Assembly (NCBI GenBank): GCA_964030475.1
Contig: CAXIPT010000001.1
Coordinates: 26,971,015 to 27,035,014 of the forward strand
Length of the DNA stretch: 64,000 nucleotides
Source: Tethya wilhelma
Taxonomy: Eukaryota > Porifera > Demospongiae > Tethyida > Tethyidae
Reading direction: 5' to 3'
The position numbers were made by a program, and so were the translations under genes. The notes below the pieces were generated by a model that was not told the DNA's origin, made no database searches, and saw only the letters and a program-made list of their open reading frames with translations. Shown one piece after another: positions 1 through 10,329 of the stretch. Every line of letters starts with the position of its first letter. Position 1 is the stretch's first letter.

Positions 1-1165
1 TATGGCATCCACAAGAATCCCCTTCATTGTGTGATGCACGCTGAGTTTGTGATTTTGCATGTTTTTACTATCATTATTTCTGGACACATCAATGAGTACA
101 TTTGTTACTAGGTATAGTATGCCAGTCTTAAGCCTATAATTTATTTAAACAGCATGATATATAATATGTGCACATCTTAGTAATTTTAAAATGCAATGCT
201 TGCCAAGTTAAATTAACACTAACAAAGATCGCATTTACTAATAACAGTTTCCCAGCATAACCTTAATAACTTACAATACAAAAATCCTAAATAACTTATT
301 GTAGTTAAGCTTTCTCCAGCTCGTTCATAAATAACTAAACACAACCACAACAAAAGTTTGCTGCTAAATATCCTTTGATGTGTCCACCTAGACCACTCCT
401 TGTCTGTGCAGCCGATGAGCTCAACAGTCACTCAAACCTACGTCTCAATCCCATGGATGGGCACGTACACAGTACCATATAGCTACCTTGGTACTTGGTA
501 GAGGTATATATTCTACCCCATTCTTTCTGCACATGCACACAGGCTTGGAATAACTTGTAGCCATTAGCAACAATAGTGGTTTGTTGAACAATCAAAGCAC
601 CTCTATCACATAATGGATTGGGCAAATTTATCAAGCAAATGGAAGCAATTTGATCTATTTGGAACAAGAGTCAGGTTTCCTTAGCAATAGAAAGAACAAT
701 GGTTCTTTCATGTGCCACAGACAGTCCACATTGATTGGTCAAGAGGGACAGTAACAAACCACAATACCACAGGCCTGAGTAGACACCAGCTCTGCCTAGC
801 AACCATCTCCAGTTCATGCTGGACATGCTCAAGGTTTCCTCATTTAGTTTATGCACATTACATGCTCCAGACATGTATGCTGTAATCCCCCTACTTAAGA
901 GCCACTTATGCACATCCATGGAGACTAATAGTAAAAAGGACATGCCACTACCACACTGGTGTCAAGTAACATGACCACAGATGGAGGGAGGCTCAAATTC
1001 AAATTTTTTACTCAATCTAGCATCTGTGTTGGAGCAGTTGGCATGACATTACTCATTACCTTGCCTAGATACCACAATTCTTTGCATTGCCTCACACCAA
1101 CAGAATAATACTTTATTAAGGAATTGGGTTATGAAACATATGGCACAATTATGTGTAGCTGAATG
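1..1165. other. No gene recognised (3' flank of the coilin-like gene)
   Basis: Several short open frames on the minus strand (for example 671-943) show no signal peptide, domain motif or convincing splice partners. The stretch is AT-rich and lies downstream of the stop of the neighbouring minus-strand gene. I see nothing else I can support here, apart from the poly(A) signal listed separately. Confidence 0.5.
1112..1117 (-). terminator. Poly(A) signal of the coilin-like gene
   Basis: AATAAA on the minus strand, 49 bases after the stop codon at 1166-1168. Position and sequence fit a cleavage and polyadenylation signal for this gene. Confidence 0.5.
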
Positions 1166-1735
1166 TTAACTATCACTATGGTCACTAGCCCAAAGCTGCT
1201 CATTGTCTAAGAGCTGAGTTAAGTTTTGAGAACTACAAAATTCCTCCTCCTGCTGAGAAAGGGACAAGCTCTTAATACTCAGTTTCTTCTTAGCTCTAGT
1301 GTTAGAGCTAAGTGCCTTGACACCTCCACCTTTGTCACCAACAGTGCTACGTGAAGTACCTTGCTGCTTCTTGACAGGCAAAGGAGATGAGAACACTGAT
1401 GAAAAGCTCTCCTTGGATCTAGTAAGCTGATTGCCACTACCAACCATAGCCAGAGATGTTGTCAACTTTTTACTGGCCTTTCTTCTTCCAGTAGTACCTG
1501 CAGCAAAGACAAAACAGACTAGGATTGAAAGCACACATATAGAGTAAGCATACCTACTCATAGGTACTCTATAGAAGCATACAGTGTAACGTAACAAACA
1601 ATTTCATGTTTGCCTACAATAGAACAACAATATGTATGGCCTACCCTTATCCAAGAGAGCCACTAATGATGTCCTCCTCCTTGCTAACTCTTGGGCTGGT
1701 TCTTCATCGCTTTCACTAGTGCTCAGTGAACTATC

Positions 1736-1805
<70 letters not shown>

Positions 1806-4800
1806 TGAGAGTCAACAGGATGTGGTGGTCAATAAACATTGTAGCATTACACTACCACAGATACACACAAACACAGCAAGTATCATTACATATCTTACAA
1901 ATTTCTTGGAGCAGTACGCCCCCAGAACCTTGTGGGTGGTTTCCTTATTGCATTAATGCACCCATTCAAACCATAATATTCCCTGCCCCCTCCATCAATC
2001 TCTAAAATAGGACATAAACCCTACACCCTAGCTCTACTGAGGAAATTTGATGACAATAATTTTTACAACTCCTATTTTGGATGTGACACACAATAATATA
2101 TTATTACTGAGAAAATATTGTAACAATTTGCTTTAGTCAGTAAACACGACGATTGATATCAAACAAAGATTAAAATTCTCTCTATGCGTACTCAAGTTAG
2201 CTGGAAAGCTACACTTTGTATTTAAATATTAGCTTTGGCAATATTGTTAAAATAATTTTCAAAAAGAAATACAATACTACCACTATCACTACTACGTCAA
2301 ACCCTAACCACCTACGACAGCAGTGTTTTGAGCACGCACACACACACAGTATGCTGTTGGGTTTGAAATCTCCTAGAGTTACAGCTAATGATAAGGATAA
2401 TGATAGGCGGGGTATGATAATTGAGAGGTAGCTGAGTGCTGTATGATACACACAACAACAGCTGTCGTCATCTAGTGAAGAGCCTTGAAATGGTGGTTCC
2501 ATTTTCCTCATGTTTCGAAAATTAATCTGGTGGAGAAAATCTTTGAACTTAAAATCTGAGTTCTAAGAAATCATTAGTCAAACTACACAAGGACATAAAA
2601 GTTCGAAATAAGAGTAGGGAGGCAACCCACCAGCTCAATGATACTCTTTGTGGTAGACATTGCTCAAACAGATTGTTTGAAGGAAACCAACAACAAAACA
2701 AGCCAGCTTTAAGGTTTAACTACCACACACACGCACACACTTGCAACAAAACCACAGATCATGTAATTGTAAACAGGCTGCTTGACATGGTTTCGAAAAT
2801 TAATGCTCTTAATGTGGTGTAATTAAGGCCTGATCAGGAAGCTCACAAAAGAAAAATACCAAGGCAGTAATGGACAATTAATTATAAGTTACTATAATTT
2901 CATGTAAGGGTTCCATATGTTGATCGACCAATATTTTGGCAGTCATTACAAGTACTACACACACCTGAGCTGGTCTCACTTTCAGAGTTGGCATCATTCT
3001 TCACTGGTGCTGGTGGTGATGGCTGCTTAGGTTGGTGCTTGACTGTAACAGATTTCCTTTGCTCTTTGTTCTTTGTGGATAGGGATAAACGTGATGCACT
3101 AGATAACGGTAGTTTGTGGGCCTCACTCGTATGTTCTTTGAGAGACTGTATATCTTTTGTTTGCATCAAACTACTGGACCCAACCTTAGGGGGGTTATCA
3201 TCACAATCATCAACTTTATGAGTCCTTTCTTCAACACTTTTAGTGGAGGGAGCTTTCTTGTTGGGCGACTTGACAGTTTTTGTTTTCTTATCAGATGATT
3301 TGGCCTTTCTTGCACCCTTCAGTGAACAAGAACCTTTGGAAGACAGTGAACCAGTAGGAACAGAGCTCCTTGCTGGTGTGGTTGGATGTAAAGAAGTGCT
3401 GTTAGCTCTACTGAGGAAATTTGATGACAATAATTTTTACAACTCCTATTTTGGATGTGACACACAATAATATATTATTACTGAGAAAATATTGTAACAA
3501 TTTGCTTTAGTCAGTAAACACGACGATTGATATCAAACAAAGATTAAAATTCTCTCTATGCGTACTCAAGTTAGCTGGAAAGCTACACTTTGTATTTAAA
3601 TATTAGCTTTGGCAATATTGTTAACATAATTTTCAAAAAGAAATACAATACTACCACTATCACTACTACGTCAAACCCTAACCACCTACGACAGCAGTGT
3701 TTTGAGCACGCACACACACACAGTATGCTGTTGGGTTTGAAATCTCCTAGAGTTACAGCTAATGATAAGGATAATGATAGGCGGGGTATGATAATTGAGA
3801 GGTAGCTGAGTGCTGTATGATACACACAACAACAGCTGTCGTCATCTAGTGAAGAGCCTTGAAATGGTGGTTCCATTTTCCTCATGTTTCGAAAATTAAT
3901 CTGGTGGAGAAAATCTTTGAACTTAAAATCTGAGTTCTAAGAAATCATTAGTCAAACTACACAAGGACATAAAAGTTCGAAATAAGAGTAGGGAGGCAAC
4001 CCACCAGCTCAATGATACTCTTTGTGGTAGACATTGCTCAAACAGATTGTTTGAAGGAAACCAACAACAAAACAAGCCAGCTTTAAGGTTTAACTACCAC
4101 ACACACGCACACACTTGCAACAAAACCACAGATCATGTAATTGTAAACAGGCTGCTTGACATGGTTTCGAAAATTAATGCTCTTAATGTGGTGTAATTAA
4201 GGCCTGATCAGGAAGCTCACAAAAGAAAAATACCAAGGCAGTAATGGACAATTAATTATAAGTTACTATAATTTCATGTAAGGGTTCCATATGTTGATCG
4301 ACCAATATTTTGGCAGTCATTACAAGTACTACACACACCTGAGCTGGTCTCACTTTCAGAGTTGGCATCATTCTTCACTGGTGCTGGTGGTGATGGCTGC
4401 TTAGGTTGGTGCTTGACTGTCACAGATTTCCTTTGCTCTTTGTTCTTTGTGGATAGGGATAAACGTGATGCACTTGATAAAGGTAGTTTGTGGGCCTCAC
4501 TCGTATGTTCTTTGAGAGGCTGCATATCTTTTGTTTGCATCAAACTACTGGACCCAACCTTAGGGGGTTTGTCGACACAATCACCAACTTTATGAGTCCT
4601 TTCTTCGACACTTTTTGTAGAGGGAGCTTTCTTGTTGGGTGACTTGACAGTTTTTGTTTTCTTATCAGATGATTTGGCCTTTCTTGCACCCTTCAGTGAA
4701 CTGGAACCTTTGGAAGACATTGAACCAGTAGGAACAGAGCTCCTTGCTGGTGTGGTTGGATGTAAAGAAGTGCTGTTATCCGTACCAGTTGGCTCCACTG

Positions 4801-7800
4801 ATATTGATGGTGCTACCTCCTTTGGCACATTAGAATTGTCCACTTCAGCACTACTTGTTTTTTCAGTGTCTGTTGGCTTAGAGGGACTGGCTGCCAAGAG
4901 GGCATCAAACAGAGACCGTAGCTGCTTCACTGTGTTGACGTGCTTATCACTTGACAGTAACTTCTTGAGAGCAGCACCTTGGACATTCAGTGGAATCTGT
5001 ACGGACTGTTTTCCCGACAACTCAGTACGCTCAACTTTATCACTAGGTTTCTTCTTTACTGGTGTACCTTCACCTTGGGTCTTATGTGTGGACTGAACAT
5101 CCTGACCACTACCTTTCTTAGCTATAGGTTCTTCTATTTCTAGTGACAAAGACTCAACTGTGGAAGATAGAGATTTGGAAGGGCTTGCCACTGTGACTAC
5201 ATGTATCTCTTGGGGTTCACTTGATTCAGGCACATTACTACCACCTTGCAAGTGTGAGCTCTTAGCAATGACCAACTCAGCTGCTTTACTTGTAGACACC
5301 TTAGATAGTAGTGCCTTCTTACTGGACCCACTTTCACCAGGGCCTTTACCACGACCCCTATGTCTGGGGCCATCAGAACTCACAGACTCTGAATCAATAT
5401 CCAAATCCATGTAGCCATTGTTATCATTGGCATATTTCTTGTTTTTCTTCCGGGATCGTTTCTTTGGTAATGGAGTTTCACCTTCATCCACAAGCAGGTA
5501 AGAGGATTCTACAGCTAGCTTAGCACCAGCATCACCACCAGAGACTGGTTGGGGCAATGCAGGGTTGTCTGCACTAAATGTTGGTACTACTGTCCCACTT
5601 TCTTCGTCAGTAGGCAATTTCGTTGCAACTGGTTGGATTTCTGATTCTGAAGCATCAAAACCCTGATGCTTGTGCTTGGCTTTCTTCACCTTTGTCTTGC
5701 TGCTCAGTGACGAGCTCTTTACTGAGTCCTTAGCTTTCTTTCTCTTGTGTTTCTCTTTCTTCTTCTTAACACCACTAACAGTGGAAACTTCACTAGCATC
5801 TGTCAAAGTCACATGATCCAAAGAAGCCACAGAGTCGTTGCTAGGCAAGACTAACTTAAGCTTGAGCCCATTATTTCCAATCTGGTGCACACTGGCATCA
5901 CTAGTTTCATGAACTACTGGTTCATCTCTGGGCACACTACCTTGTAGGGGTATCTCTGGGGTCAAAGGTCTATGGTCAGTGTCTCCACCCTCATCAGTGA
6001 ATTCATCTTCCTGAGTATCCTTGACACATACCACGTCCATATCAATGCTGTCGTCAACACTATTGTTAGGAACTGGTGATTCAATTGCAGGCCTTTCCAC
6101 AGTCTCTTCTGTTATATGATGGTCTGTCAATGGAGACTTGGCAGTGGCCAGCACAACTTCAGAATCAACTGGATTAGGAGACGAGGCTTGCCCTGCTATA
6201 TGTTCCTTCTCACCTACAACCAAGCCTCCTTCTTCATCTATTTCTGTGTTTGATTTGTGATCTTCAGTTCTGGCATGAGATGGCGATTGATTTGTTTTCT
6301 CGTGGGAATGGGAGAGTATTGACTCACTCTCTGTCGCACTTTCTTCAGCTAAAATGTTAGCCTCTGAATCAGAACCAGTACAACAAGTGGGATGTCTGGC
6401 AGGATCAGTAGGTTGCTTTGTCACTGTACGATGGTGACTACTATCATCATCTGAAATGAGCAACAGAGAGTTCCCTTCGTTCATACTACCACTGGTCTTC
6501 TTGTCTTCTAACCGAGGTTTCTTCGCATGTTTCAATGACATTTCTCCAGAGATTTTGCGCTTCCTATCAGATACATGAGATTTGCTAGCGTGACTATGGT
6601 TTGGATCTAGGATATGTTCAGCATTGTTGGCATTGGCAGAGGATTGAACTGCAGTCTTCATATTTACAAGAGGGGAAACAGAAACACTGGATGAGTGATC
6701 GGATGCAATTTCATTGCCACCTTCAAACAATGCAGCAGGTGGAAGATTTACACCACTGTCACCGCTACCACCATGGACACCTTTCTCCTTATGGCCTGAT
6801 TTTGACCCACTGCTCAACTTGGTGTGGGCGGGTCCACTGCAGCTACATTGTAGATGATACCTTTCAGGAGTCAAAGAACTTGTAATGTTTGGACTTTGCA
6901 ACGATGGTGACTGGTGGGCATTAATATGAGAGTAAGCACCACCAGACAAAGGTGTTCTGAACGCATAGGGAGTAGACATTCCTTGCTGGAAGGAAGAAAT
7001 ACACAAATTTATTTTAGTGGAGATTTATACATATTACAGTTTACAGTTAATACCCTACTATGTAAAACATTTTGTACTACATGATAGAACAATTCAATCT
7101 TCCAACTGAAGCCGATACCAGTTATATAGATAGGTAGACACAAAACAACTAGTGCAGGGTTTGTTCTAATGCACATGTACACGCATCACAACACAGATAG
7201 CATACACAATGTACACACACAGGGAAGCACATATACAATTTGTACGTTACATACTATCGGCTGAGTAGGCAACTGTGAAGAAGAATAATAGGCAAATGAT
7301 CTGCAAAGGCAAAAAGCTCAACATTAATCGATATCACATTGTAGACATGCAGCAGTACTCACGATGCAGACTCCTCTGGTTCGCCAGGTGACTCTCCCTC
7401 TCTGTACGCCACAACCCTGGCCATGTCATGCAGGAGGACCCCTACACGATACTCATCGTACAACACATAGCCTCCAAAGCACAGCTGATCAACACTGGGA
7501 AAGAACGATAACATCCAGAGGTGACTGCACTGCATAGTGGGATGTACTGTAGATTGAGATATTTCGCCACAAAAAATTTTAAGTTTCATGTGTTTAATTA
7601 ATCTTCGACAATTAAGGTGTTATAACTAGAGGCTCTAGTTAAGCTATTATAATTGAATTGAATGCTGAGAGAAAAAGATATCCCAGAAAAAATCTGGGAC
7701 TCAGCTCTGCCACAGGCACTCAGTGGCTTAGTGGTAAGAGTACCTGACTAGCAATCGGGAGGTCTTGGGTTCGATTCCCAGCTGAGTCCCAGATTTTTTC

Positions 7801-9205
7801 TGGGATATCTTTTTCTCTCAGCATTCAATTAATTAATCTTTGCCATTTTGACTGATTCAGCAAAGATCAAAAATAGTGCTAAATTTTTGTGGACTTAATT
7901 TTTGCTATCCTTGGTTAGTTGGAAAAATTTTAACTTTTCAAAAATGTCCCATCTACGATAATCCTGTTTCTACAAGTATCCATGGCAAAACACTAAATCC
8001 TAGCAATCTAAGCAAAGTTTCCGTGTGTGTGTGTGTTACAGGAGTTCACCGGAAGTGATGTGACCTCAAGTTAAAACGCTACCTTTTCTCTGGACTATGG
8101 AGAATGCAAGCTATCAAAAGAGTGCTTAGAGAGTTAGTTTAGATAATGCTAGCCTAGGATAGAATCACAGGCGCTACAAGTATGGCTGACTGTGTTTGAG
8201 ATCACTGACAAGGCTTACCAGTGGCATCCGTATCTGACAAAGAAGCATGATAGAGCAGCCAATCTTTCACAAAAAAAACGTAGCAAGGGGAGAGCTTTCG
8301 CTTCTAGGAGTCTGCTTCTCTGTTGCTGTACATGAAATATAACTAGCCAGATAACAAGTTTCTTAGTCAGCCCATTACAAAATGGCCGAAGTCGGAAAAG
8401 GGTCATCTGTGACGTCATGTAGTGAGGTAAATTAAAATGCTGAGCTGGCCAAATTGCAAAGAGAGCTGTGCATTCAGGCATGGTTACCTTTGACTGCCCA
8501 GACTGGCAGTTATTGCTGTGCAGATATATGCCTGTACTTAAATGCATCTAGCAGTAAATATCAGTATACTTCAAACACAAGCAAGGAGCATGGCGAGCAA
8601 AATGAGACACACTCCTTGTACTATTATAATGTTATCAACCTTGACCATTGTGCTTTACTTCACTGATATTCACAAATATCACTTTGTATGCAATTGGTTG
8701 TGTATAACATGTATCAGTACTTTACCTCAAAGGGTTACTATCCAAAACTGAAGGCCATATTGATGAAAACACTCTGCCGATTTCAGCTTTGACCTCCTTG
8801 ACAGTCTTGTCATGGTTTACCACAACCTGAATGAGATAACTTGGTAAAGGTGTCAGTAGAGTTTGCAAAGCATATGTAACATGGTTATTTGAGAAGAACT
8901 ATCCTAAAACGCATCAGCACACAGGCATAGAGTCACGGTTCCATTGACTACAATATATCGAGCTTAGTATCTGAACCCAGGTCTCGAGGCACAGCAGTGC
9001 CGGTAAATCTGGACACGGTAGATCCTAAAATGTGCCCATTATGAAGACTCTAGAGCCCAATGTATAGTCATTTCTATATTAATCTTTAATTACCAAGAAT
9101 ACAGATACCCAGCATGTCATCCATATACCCATGGCTAGCTTTTATACTCACCAAGAATGACTTGCCACATAAGTTAACCATTAGACGTAACACAGGTAAC
9201 GACAT
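1166..9205 (-). CDS. Coilin-like nuclear protein with long disordered region (7 exons)
   Basis: Exons in transcript order: 9205-9152, 8826-8726, 7494-7363, 7300-7255, 6985-4339, 1734-1645, 1497-1166. All introns are GT-AG and the frame is continuous, giving about 1133 residues. Exons 1-3 encode a ubiquitin-like beta-grasp pattern (MSLPVLRLMVNL at the start, then VDQLCFGGYVLYDEYRVG and LLHDMARVVAYRE). Its order and spacing resemble the N-terminal self-association domain of coilin, the Cajal-body scaffold. The huge exon 5 is Ser/Lys-rich and disordered, with basic clusters (KKKKEKHKRKKAKD, KKRSRKKNKK) suited to a nuclear protein. I did not see a C-terminal coilin Tudor-like domain, so the name is tentative; another ubiquitin-fold scaffold (for example a RAWUL-like domain) is possible. 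The 3' part is disturbed by a tandem duplication (2031-4778), and exon 6 follows directly on a CT microsatellite. Confidence 0.55.
1739..1801. repeat. (AG)n microsatellite abutting a splice acceptor
   Basis: About 31 AG units. Read on the minus strand this is a long CT tract ending a few bases before the acceptor AG of coilin-like exon 6 (exon starts at 1734), so it acts as that exon's polypyrimidine tract. Confidence 0.9.
2031..4778. repeat. Tandem direct duplication, two 1374-bp units
   Basis: Unit 1 spans 2031-3404 and unit 2 spans 3405-4778, offset exactly 1374 bp. Unit 2 holds the 3' end of coilin-like exon 5 and the start of its intron. Unit 1 is a truncated copy of that exon part plus intron. 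The copies differ at 1 position over about 1010 bp (2038-3047) but at about 17 positions over the last ~355 bp (3047-3400). The junction shows only a two-base TA match, suggesting microhomology-mediated duplication. Confidence 0.95.
2965..3405 (-). pseudogene. Duplicated exon-5 fragment, possible cassette exon
   Basis: This copy of the last ~441 bases of coilin-like exon 5 keeps an open frame and an intact donor (GTGTGT at 2964 downwards). The original acceptor was lost at the duplication breakpoint. An AG just before 3405 (in TAGAG) would give a 441-nt phase 1-1 exon that could be included in frame. A stronger-looking acceptor five bases upstream (TTTCCTCAG) would shift the frame and reach a stop quickly. 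Amino-acid differences from exon 5 include D/G, D/V, N/K, I/M and S/P. It may be an alternative exon or a dead fragment. Confidence 0.5.
7656..7830. mobile_element. Foldback element with tRNA-Ala-like core
   Basis: Two perfect 51-bp inverted arms (7656-7706 and 7780-7830) enclose a 73-bp core. The core contains a Pol III A box (TGGCTTAGTGGT, 7724-7735) and a B box (GGTTCGATTCC, 7768-7778). Between them an anticodon stem-loop with loop CTAGCAA (anticodon AGC, alanine) can be drawn. The acceptor 3' strand lies inside the right arm. Each arm also carries its own small palindrome, CCCAGA-N5-TCTGGG. It lies in intron 2 of the coilin-like gene. Confidence 0.85.
7716..7790 (+). tRNA. tRNA-Ala(AGC)-like sequence, probably tRNA-derived repeat
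   Basis: A and B boxes are near-perfect. The T-arm pairs 5 bp (TTGGG with CCCAG, one G-T) and the anticodon stem is CCTGA with TCGGG. The acceptor stem pairs six of seven positions (CACTCAG with CTGAGTC, end C-C mismatch) and no encoded CCA is expected in a eukaryote. The mismatch and its place inside a palindromic repeat argue for a tRNA-derived element rather than a working tRNA gene. Confidence 0.4.
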
Positions 9206-10329
9206 GCTGCAAGGTGCTGTCAACAGTGTGGTAAGTTTTCCACCAAGGCTAACCCAAGACCAAGGTTAGGAGCCAGGAGGACTTCGAGCCAGAGCTCAGA
9301 GCTGGAGGAAAGAGTCAGATCTGCAGAGTGCCATAAATTTGTCACGTGTAGACTGTTGATCCAAGTTATCTCTTATTATCCGCTAAAGGCCTTCCGTAAT
9401 ATTGAAATTCCGCCCAAATCAACATCTTCGTGCCGTCGACCTCCAGAGCTAAGACCAACCCAAGACTCTTTCTGGTGAGACATGTAGTGTATTAGAGTTT
9501 ATATGTATGAAAGACAAACAGTTAATGCTTTGTTCTCGTTCAAAGGGTATGGGGTTTTCCTATCAAAGGTAAATAGGGTGTGGCATGTAGTACCAGCTAC
9601 TACTGGTTTGTTTTGATGGCTGCACTATATACTAAAATTAAATAGTAAAGTTAGGTTGACACTTTGTCTGACTTAAAAATCTGTGTCCAATCATAGATTT
9701 TGTCCTATACATATACAATATCATGTGTGCTCCTTTATATTAACGTTATACAATTTAGATGTGTCATTGAGGTGGCGCATGCTGTAAAGTCTTATGTAAA
9801 TCTGTAGTAGCCTGTCTCAAGTACAACGTTAGATAATGAACCCTATGTAGTCTATAATTATTGTACACATGTCTACAATAAGTAGCCGGATCAATCTTGT
9901 GTGCTTGACATGACTGCTGATAGCATAGGGGTGACCTTAGCATTACCATTGTAAGACTGGGAGTGATAGGCAACTGCCATATAATCTCACTAGAGCCTAC
10001 ACTCTTCGTGTTCAACATCACTGGTCTCCTAGTGATCTACATGAAGATGACAGGAATATTATGAATGTACACCCAAAATGGTATTGCAGTGCTTGCATCC
10101 TACAATGATGTTGTATGTACTTGCTCTGGAACAATCCCACACACATACTTATAATGTTGGTGCTGTGTGAAACTACTATGTTGTAATCCAATCCGACTGA
10201 TTGTGGTTTTATGGATGAGTAGGTAACTATGGATCCTATCACAATGTTTATACATGCATGTAATAGTTGCTGTATGTATGTATGTGATTTGACTCCCTTG
10301 TGATGTTATAATCTCTTCATCCTTAGAAT
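9206..10329. promoter_or_regulatory. Shared upstream region between divergent genes
   Basis: This 1.1-kb spacer separates the start of the minus-strand coilin-like gene from the plus-strand start of Eph-like gene A, so it probably holds both promoters. A splice acceptor (TCATCCTTAG) lies two bases before the ATG of gene A, so a non-coding 5' exon of gene A may lie here. I see no distinct promoter motif. Confidence 0.35.

Noticed and set aside
1726..1956. RE-repeat protein from the AG microsatellite
   Set aside because: Alternating Arg-Glu is simply the translation of (AG)n on the non-coding strand.
2209..3885. Two identical 100-codon minus-strand frames starting MRKMEPPFQG
   Set aside because: They lie in the duplicated intron, and their identity reflects the tandem duplication, not coding selection.
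7716..7790. Functional tRNA-Ala gene
   Set aside because: The acceptor stem has an end mismatch and the sequence is embedded in a perfect inverted repeat; a tRNA-derived element explains it better.
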